A stretch of DNA of 64,000 nucleotides from Bifidobacterium pluvialisilvae (GTDB taxonomy: Bacteria > Actinomycetota > Actinomycetes > Actinomycetales > Bifidobacteriaceae). Each line of letters opens with the position of its first letter. The first letter of the stretch is position 1. Shown piece by piece: positions 60,168 through 64,000 of the stretch. Under the pieces are notes generated by a model. It saw only the letters and a program-made list of their open reading frames with translations, was not told the origin of the DNA and searched no databases. Made by a program: the position numbers and the translations under genes. Where the stretch lies: assembly GCF_019331695.1 (NCBI RefSeq), contig NZ_JAHBBI010000002.1, forward strand, positions 62,001 through 126,000, read 5' to 3'.

Positions 60168-61868
60168 ATGGCCATTAATCCTCCCATCGACGCGACCGCC
60201 ACTCCCGCATGGGCCGCGCTGCAGAAGCATTACGATGAACTCCAGGCCGAGGGCATCAGCCTCAAGAAGTGGTTCGCCGAAGACGCTGACCGCGTGAAGA
60301 AGCTGAGCTTCGAGGCCGGTGACCTGCACTTCGACCTTTCCAAGAACCTCGTCACCGACGAAACGCTGCGCCTGCTGGTCAATCTCGCCAAGGAAGTCAA
60401 GCTCGACGAGCGCATCAAGCAGCAGTACACCGGCGTGCACATCAACAACACCGAGGACCGCGCCGTGCTGCACACCGCGCTGCGCCGCCCGGTCGAGGAC
60501 GAAGGCAAGTACATCGTCGACGGCCAGGACGTCGTCAAGGACGTGCGTGACACCCTCAAGAAGATCTACGCCTTCGCCGACGACGTGCGTTCCGGCAAGT
60601 GGACCGGCATCACCGGCCGCAAGATCGAGACCGTCGTCAACATCGGCATCGGCGGCTCCGACCTTGGTCCCGTCATGGCGTACGAGGCCCTCAAGCCCTA
60701 CGCCGACGCCGGCATCTCCGCCCGCTACATCTCCAACATCGACCCCAACGACCTCGCCGAGAAGACCAAGGGCCTCGACCCGGAGACCACCCTGTTCATC
60801 ATCGTCTCCAAGACCTTCACCACGCTCGAGACCCTCACCAACGCCCGCGAGGCCCGCACCTGGCTGCTCGAGGAGCTCACCGCCTCCGGCGCCATCTCCG
60901 ACGGCGACGAGGCCCAGAAGGCCGAAGCCATCAAGAAGCACTTCGTGGCCGTCTCCACCAACCTGGAGAAGGTCGAGGAGTTCGGCATCGACCCGGAGAA
61001 CGCCTTCGGCTTCTGGAACTGGGTCGGCGGCCGCTACTCCGTGGACTCCGCCGTCGGCACCTCGCTCGCCGTGGTCTACGGACCGGCGCAGTTCGAGGAG
61101 TTCCTGCACGGCTTCCACGAGATCGACGAATACTTCGCCAACACGCCGTTCGAGAAGAACGTCGTCGCGCTCATGGGCCTCATCAACGTGTGGTACCGCA
61201 ACTTCTTCAAGGCCGCCTCGCACGCCGTGCTGCCGTACGACCAGTACCTGCACCGCTTCCCGGCCTACCTGCAGCAGCTCACCATGGAATCCAACGGCAA
61301 GTCCGTGCGCTGGGACGGCACCCCGGTGACCACCGACACCGGCGAGATCTTCTGGGGCGAGCCCGGCACCAACGGCCAGCACGCCTTCTACCAGCTCATC
61401 CACCAGGGCACGCAGCTCATCCCCGCCGACTTCATCGCCTTCGCCAACACCCCGAACCCGGTGAAGGATGGCGACCAGGACGTGCACGAGCTGTTCCTCG
61501 GCAACTACCTCGCCCAGACCAAGGCGCTCGCGTTCGGCAAGACCGCCGACGAGGTCCGTGCCGAAGGCACCCCGGAGGAGATCGTTCCCGCCCGCGTGTT
61601 CAAGGGCAACCGTCCGACCACGTCCATCCTCGGCGTGGCCCTGACCCCGTTCTCGCTCGGTGAGCTCATCGCCCTGTATGAGCACATCACCCTCGTCGAG
61701 GGCACCGTGTGGGGCGTGGACTCCTACGACCAGTGGGGCGTCGAGCTCGGCAAGCAGCTCGCCAAGCAGATCACCCCGGCCATCTCCAAGGACGACGACG
61801 CCCTCGCCGCCCAGGACGCCTCCACCCAGGCGCTCATCAAGTTCTACCGTGAGCACAGGGAGTTCTAG
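60168..61868 (+). CDS. pgi: Glucose-6-phosphate isomerase
   Basis: A 566-residue enzyme interconverting glucose-6-phosphate and fructose-6-phosphate, essential for fructose-6-phosphate phosphoketolase metabolism and for mannose precursors. Seen: [18 protein letters not shown] (about 163-180), [20 protein letters not shown] (phosphate site), [33 protein letters not shown] (family signature 1 region), [23 protein letters not shown] and [17 protein letters not shown] (signature 2). Length normal. Very strong codon bias, as for a highly expressed gene. AAAGGACC precedes the ATG at 60168. The stop codon lies inside the first hairpin of the structured element that follows. Confidence 0.98.
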   Translation: MAINPPIDATATPAWAALQKHYDELQAEGISLKKWFAEDADRVKKLSFEAGDLHFDLSKNLVTDETLRLLVNLAKEVKLDERIKQQYTGVHINNTEDRAVLHTALRRPVEDEGKYIVDGQDVVKDVRDTLKKIYAFADDVRSGKWTGITGRKIETVVNIGIGGSDLGPVMAYEALKPYADAGISARYISNIDPNDLAEKTKGLDPETTLFIIVSKTFTTLETLTNAREARTWLLEELTASGAISDGDEAQKAEAIKKHFVAVSTNLEKVEEFGIDPENAFGFWNWVGGRYSVDSAVGTSLAVVYGPAQFEEFLHGFHEIDEYFANTPFEKNVVALMGLINVWYRNFFKAASHAVLPYDQYLHRFPAYLQQLTMESNGKSVRWDGTPVTTDTGEIFWGEPGTNGQHAFYQLIHQGTQLIPADFIAFANTPNPVKDGDQDVHELFLGNYLAQTKALAFGKTADEVRAEGTPEEIVPARVFKGNRPTTSILGVALTPFSLGELIALYEHITLVEGTVWGVDSYDQWGVELGKQLAKQITPAISKDDDALAAQDASTQALIKFYREHREF

Positions 61869-61994
61869 TCTTCGACTAGAACACAGTATTTCGCGACGCG
61901 AATCCTTGGCGGATTCGCTGCCACGAACAGTCCACTGGACTGTTCGTCACAGGGAGTTCTGATTTTCGTTAGGAAAATCAGAACCGTCGCGAAA
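61854..61994 (+). repeat. Multi-hairpin element flanked by direct repeats at the pgi 3' end
   Basis: CACAGGGAGTTCT occurs at 61854-61866 (the end of pgi) and again at 61948-61960. Four hairpins: 61862-61882 (9-bp stem over the stop codon), 61898-61918 (8 bp), 61923-61947 (12 bp) and 61956-61984 (12 bp). An outer stem, TTTCGCGAC at 61889-61897 with GTCGCGAAA at 61986-61994, encloses the last three. Function unknown. Confidence 0.8.
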
Positions 61995-62038
61995 CTGAGG
62001 GGGAGCCAGTCACACCCATGTGGCTGGCTCCCCCTCAG
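61995..62038 (+). terminator. Terminator of pgi
   Basis: CTGAGGGGGAGCCAG (61995-62009) pairs with CTGGCTCCCCCTCAG (62024-62038) and is followed by TTGTTTAT. The arm carries the GGGGAGCC motif seen in other terminators here. Confidence 0.9.
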
Positions 62039-62142
62039 TTGTTTATCATGGGGTCGATGACGTCGGGATGTCGTACAGTGGCGTAGAACGGTTCGTCAGA
62101 CGAGTCATATCGGCAGCCACGTCAAACACAACAGTCAATGGA

Positions 62143-63213
62143 ATGTCATCAATGAGAAGCAAACGCAGCAGTCAGCCATCCATCACCGACGTGGCGAAGC
62201 TGGCGGGCGTATCCACCGCAACGGTATCCCGATATTTCAACAACCGCAGTGTGGTGCGCCCAAAGACCGCCGAGAAGATCGAGGCGGTCGTCTCCAGACT
62301 CGGATACCAGCCAAATCCGTTGGCTCGCGCGTTCGTGACCGGAACCACCGACACCATTCTTGTATTCACATGGAATCTGCCGTTGTTCGGACCGTCGTCG
62401 GTCATCAACGGCATCATCGAGGAGGGCAGGGGGTCCGGCAACCTCATCTCCATATTTTCCGTCGATCCGTCGTCGTACGCCTCCGTGAACACCGCCATCG
62501 ACCACGTTCGCGAGGAACGGCCCAAAGGGCTCATCTTCACGGATTTCGAAAGCTACGGGCGCAAGACGCTCGACGCGATGCCATTCACCATCCCCGCGGT
62601 ATCCATCGTGGGTGACCTCACCGACGGCGACTACAACCAGGTGTCCGTATGCGACGAGGCCGGCGGCGAGCGGGTGACGTCGTATCTGCTGTCCCTCGGC
62701 CACAGGACCGTGCATTACGTGGCCGGCACATTGACCGGCATCTCGGGGGAGCGTCCGGTCTCCGGACGCGAACTTGGGTGGCGGCACACCCTGCTCAAAG
62801 CGGGAATCACGCCGCCGCTGCCGGTCTCCGGCGCCGATACACCGCGTCAGGCCTATGAAATCGGCCGTCGTCTCGCCCATGACGAGGATGTGACCGCCGT
62901 ATTCGCCGGCAACGACGTCATCGCGATGTCGGTCATCGGCGGCATCGTAGCTGAGGGAAAGCGTGTACCGGACGACATCAGCGTCGTCGGTTTCGACGAC
63001 ACGCCCATCGCCGAGGTGTATACGCCCGCGCTGACGACATATGCCGTACCGTTCGACCGGGTGGGGCGGGCGTTGTATTCGATGCTCATCGACGTGGCGG
63101 ACGGCGTCGGCGACGATGGCAACGGCGCGGCCGACGCCATCGCCGGTCGCCATACGCGCGAATTCACCGGCGAGCTGAAAATACGGCAGTCCGCCGCACC
63201 GCCGCGAGCATAG
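62143..63213 (+). CDS. LacI family transcriptional regulator
   Basis: A 356-residue repressor/activator. The helix-turn-helix is complete (SITDVAKLAGVSTATVSRYFNNRSVVRPKTAEKIEAVVSRLGYQPN, residues about 13-57), with the hinge helix after it. The sugar-binding core follows: IIEEGRGSGNLISIFS, IPAVSIVGDLTDGDYNQVSVCDEAGGE, PVSGRELGWRHTLLKAG, TAVFAGNDVIAMSVIGGI and DDISVVGFDDTPIAEVYTPALTT. The effector is probably a sugar. Its neighbour is an alpha-galactosidase, so control of raffinose-family sugars is likely. ATGs at 62143 and 62152 are both possible; ribosome sites are weak. Convergent with the galactosidase gene. Confidence 0.93.
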   Translation: MSSMRSKRSSQPSITDVAKLAGVSTATVSRYFNNRSVVRPKTAEKIEAVVSRLGYQPNPLARAFVTGTTDTILVFTWNLPLFGPSSVINGIIEEGRGSGNLISIFSVDPSSYASVNTAIDHVREERPKGLIFTDFESYGRKTLDAMPFTIPAVSIVGDLTDGDYNQVSVCDEAGGERVTSYLLSLGHRTVHYVAGTLTGISGERPVSGRELGWRHTLLKAGITPPLPVSGADTPRQAYEIGRRLAHDEDVTAVFAGNDVIAMSVIGGIVAEGKRVPDDISVVGFDDTPIAEVYTPALTTYAVPFDRVGRALYSMLIDVADGVGDDGNGAADAIAGRHTREFTGELKIRQSAAPPRA

Positions 63214-63272
63214 GCGGCGAAGCGGCGGACTGCCGGTCGGAAGGAAAAGAGAGACGTGAATTCCGATGGAAT

Positions 63273-64000
63273 CTAGTATGTGATTCTGTACAGGGCGCAG
63301 AACGGGTCGTCGCTGCTGCGGTCATCGATCGTCAGCGTGGCGTTGTCCGGTGTCCATGTCGCCGCGGAATCCGAGCCGAACAGCTGCGTGATGCCGCTGA
63401 ACCCGGCATCGTGTCCGCCCAGATGCAGCGTCAGCGGACTGTCGGTGGCCGGCGTCTTCTTCCATACGGCAAGATATCCATGGTCGCCGCCATCCACGCG
63501 CAGACCTAGCGCCAGCACGTCATCGTTCCACTTCGGCAGACCAATCGGCCAGAACGGCGTCGAATGCGCCACATCGTGGCGGATCGTCTTGTGCACATCC
63601 AATGCCTTCGTGACCAGCTGCAGCTGGCTGTCGTCCATCTGTGTGAGATACCCGGAGAGGTACAGTCGTCCGACGATGCCGGCCAGCATGGCATACCGGG
63701 TCTGCGCCGGCGTCATGAATTTGTTCGGATATGCCCAGTTGCCGGCCTGCTCGGGCAGCATGATCGCCGGGGCGCTCGCCGCGATGTTGGCGTACTGGAT
63801 GTAGTCGGTCTGGTCGCTCGTCGACTGGATCTGGCTGTGGGCGAGCGTGGCCCAGTCCGAACGCATCGCGCCCGACGAGCAGGTCTCGATGGTCAGGTCG
63901 GGGTGGCGGGCGTGCAGGTCGTCGATCCAGGCGAGATAGGCGCGTCCGGCTTCCAGCTGGCCCTCGCCACGGCTGGGCGCGTCGCAGTCGGTGCCGGCGC
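63273..64000 (-). CDS. Alpha-galactosidase (GH36), C-terminal part
   Basis: The last 242 residues of a glycoside hydrolase family 36 enzyme; the gene continues beyond the right edge. At the edge, LHARHPDLTIETCSSGAMRSDWATLAHSQ and then QSTSDQTDYIQ match the GH36 C-terminal half of the barrel, where the C-SSG motif binds galactose and the Asp of TSDQTDY is the acid/base. After this come MLPEQAGNWAYPN and a C-terminal beta-sandwich ending CALYRITY. It would release galactose from melibiose, raffinose and stachyose. No signal peptide can be judged. The LacI regulator next to it (60 bp, convergent) is the probable regulator. The stop codon is at 63273. Confidence 0.9.
   Translation of the reverse strand, partial: AGTDCDAPSRGEGQLEAGRAYLAWIDDLHARHPDLTIETCSSGAMRSDWATLAHSQIQSTSDQTDYIQYANIAASAPAIMLPEQAGNWAYPNKFMTPAQTRYAMLAGIVGRLYLSGYLTQMDDSQLQLVTKALDVHKTIRHDVAHSTPFWPIGLPKWNDDVLALGLRVDGGDHGYLAVWKKTPATDSPLTLHLGGHDAGFSGITQLFGSDSAATWTPDNATLTIDDRSSDDPFCALYRITY

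Noticed and set aside
60096-61856. A 586-codon frame opposite pgi
   Set aside because: Shadow of a strongly codon-biased gene.

Overview
The window looks like a chromosome segment from a high-GC actinobacterium, most probably a Bifidobacterium. The evidence is: strong GC bias at third codon positions; the actinobacterial order coaD - coiled-coil septation protein (SepIVA-like) - DUF177 - rpmF - rnc; a DUF3039 protein; a fused Wzz/tyrosine-kinase exopolysaccharide regulator; sortase substrates with degenerate L(A/S)(K/R)TG signals; and a GH36 alpha-galactosidase beside a LacI regulator. The species cannot be named from this sequence alone.

Layout. 0-3 kb: the N-terminus of a GT2 glycosyltransferase, a PP2C-like protein and a sortase-anchored InlB-repeat protein. 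3-9.5 kb: a membrane endonuclease/exonuclease/phosphatase protein, ffh, a FitAB (PIN-domain) toxin-antitoxin pair and an Uup-type ABC-F ATPase, separated by dispersed palindromic repeats. 10.1-32 kb: a large exopolysaccharide locus. A plus-strand operon-like run of 14 genes, many joined by 4-bp ATGA/GTGA overlaps, encodes a priming sugar-phosphate transferase, a DUF4012 protein, a BY-kinase, several GT4/GT2 transferases, an acetyltransferase-GT4 fusion, a candidate polymerase, pyruvyl- and acyltransferases, a nitroreductase, and DUF6625 and HtrL-like proteins. A convergent minus-strand block adds a GT2, the flippase and a low-molecular-weight tyrosine phosphatase. 32-44.7 kb: four sortase-anchored surface proteins, two of them tandem paralogues carried on a visible segmental duplication, interspersed with a glutamine amidotransferase, cysS, an AIM24 protein and a small membrane protein. 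44.7-45.9 kb: an array of palindromes and a RelE/Phd-type toxin-antitoxin pair. 46-58 kb: housekeeping genes ilvBN, rnc, rpmF, DUF177, sepIVA-like, coaD, DUF3039, nicotinate phosphoribosyltransferase, Pr6Pr membrane protein, rph, rdgB and an AEC transporter. 58-64 kb: tRNA-Leu, tRNA-Thr, manC, pgi, a LacI regulator and a partial alpha-galactosidase.

How it works together. The 10-32 kb block contains nearly every step of a Wzx/Wzy-type surface polysaccharide: priming, stepwise glycosylation, decoration (acetyl, pyruvyl, acyl), flipping, polymerisation and phosphorylation control by a kinase/phosphatase pair. manC and pgi, far away, supply sugar-phosphate and GDP-mannose precursors.

The intergenic DNA is the least ordinary part. 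At least two families of palindromic repeats recur through the window, one copy of which appears to have been captured in frame as the linker of a glycosyltransferase fusion. A GGTCACGTGG-type repeat occurs upstream of both transcription arms of the polysaccharide locus, and several highly structured, unexplained palindromic elements sit at 42.3, 44.7, 52.8 and 61.9 kb. No rRNA, transposase, integrase or CRISPR array was seen. All calls come from reading the sequence by eye; no database search was run.
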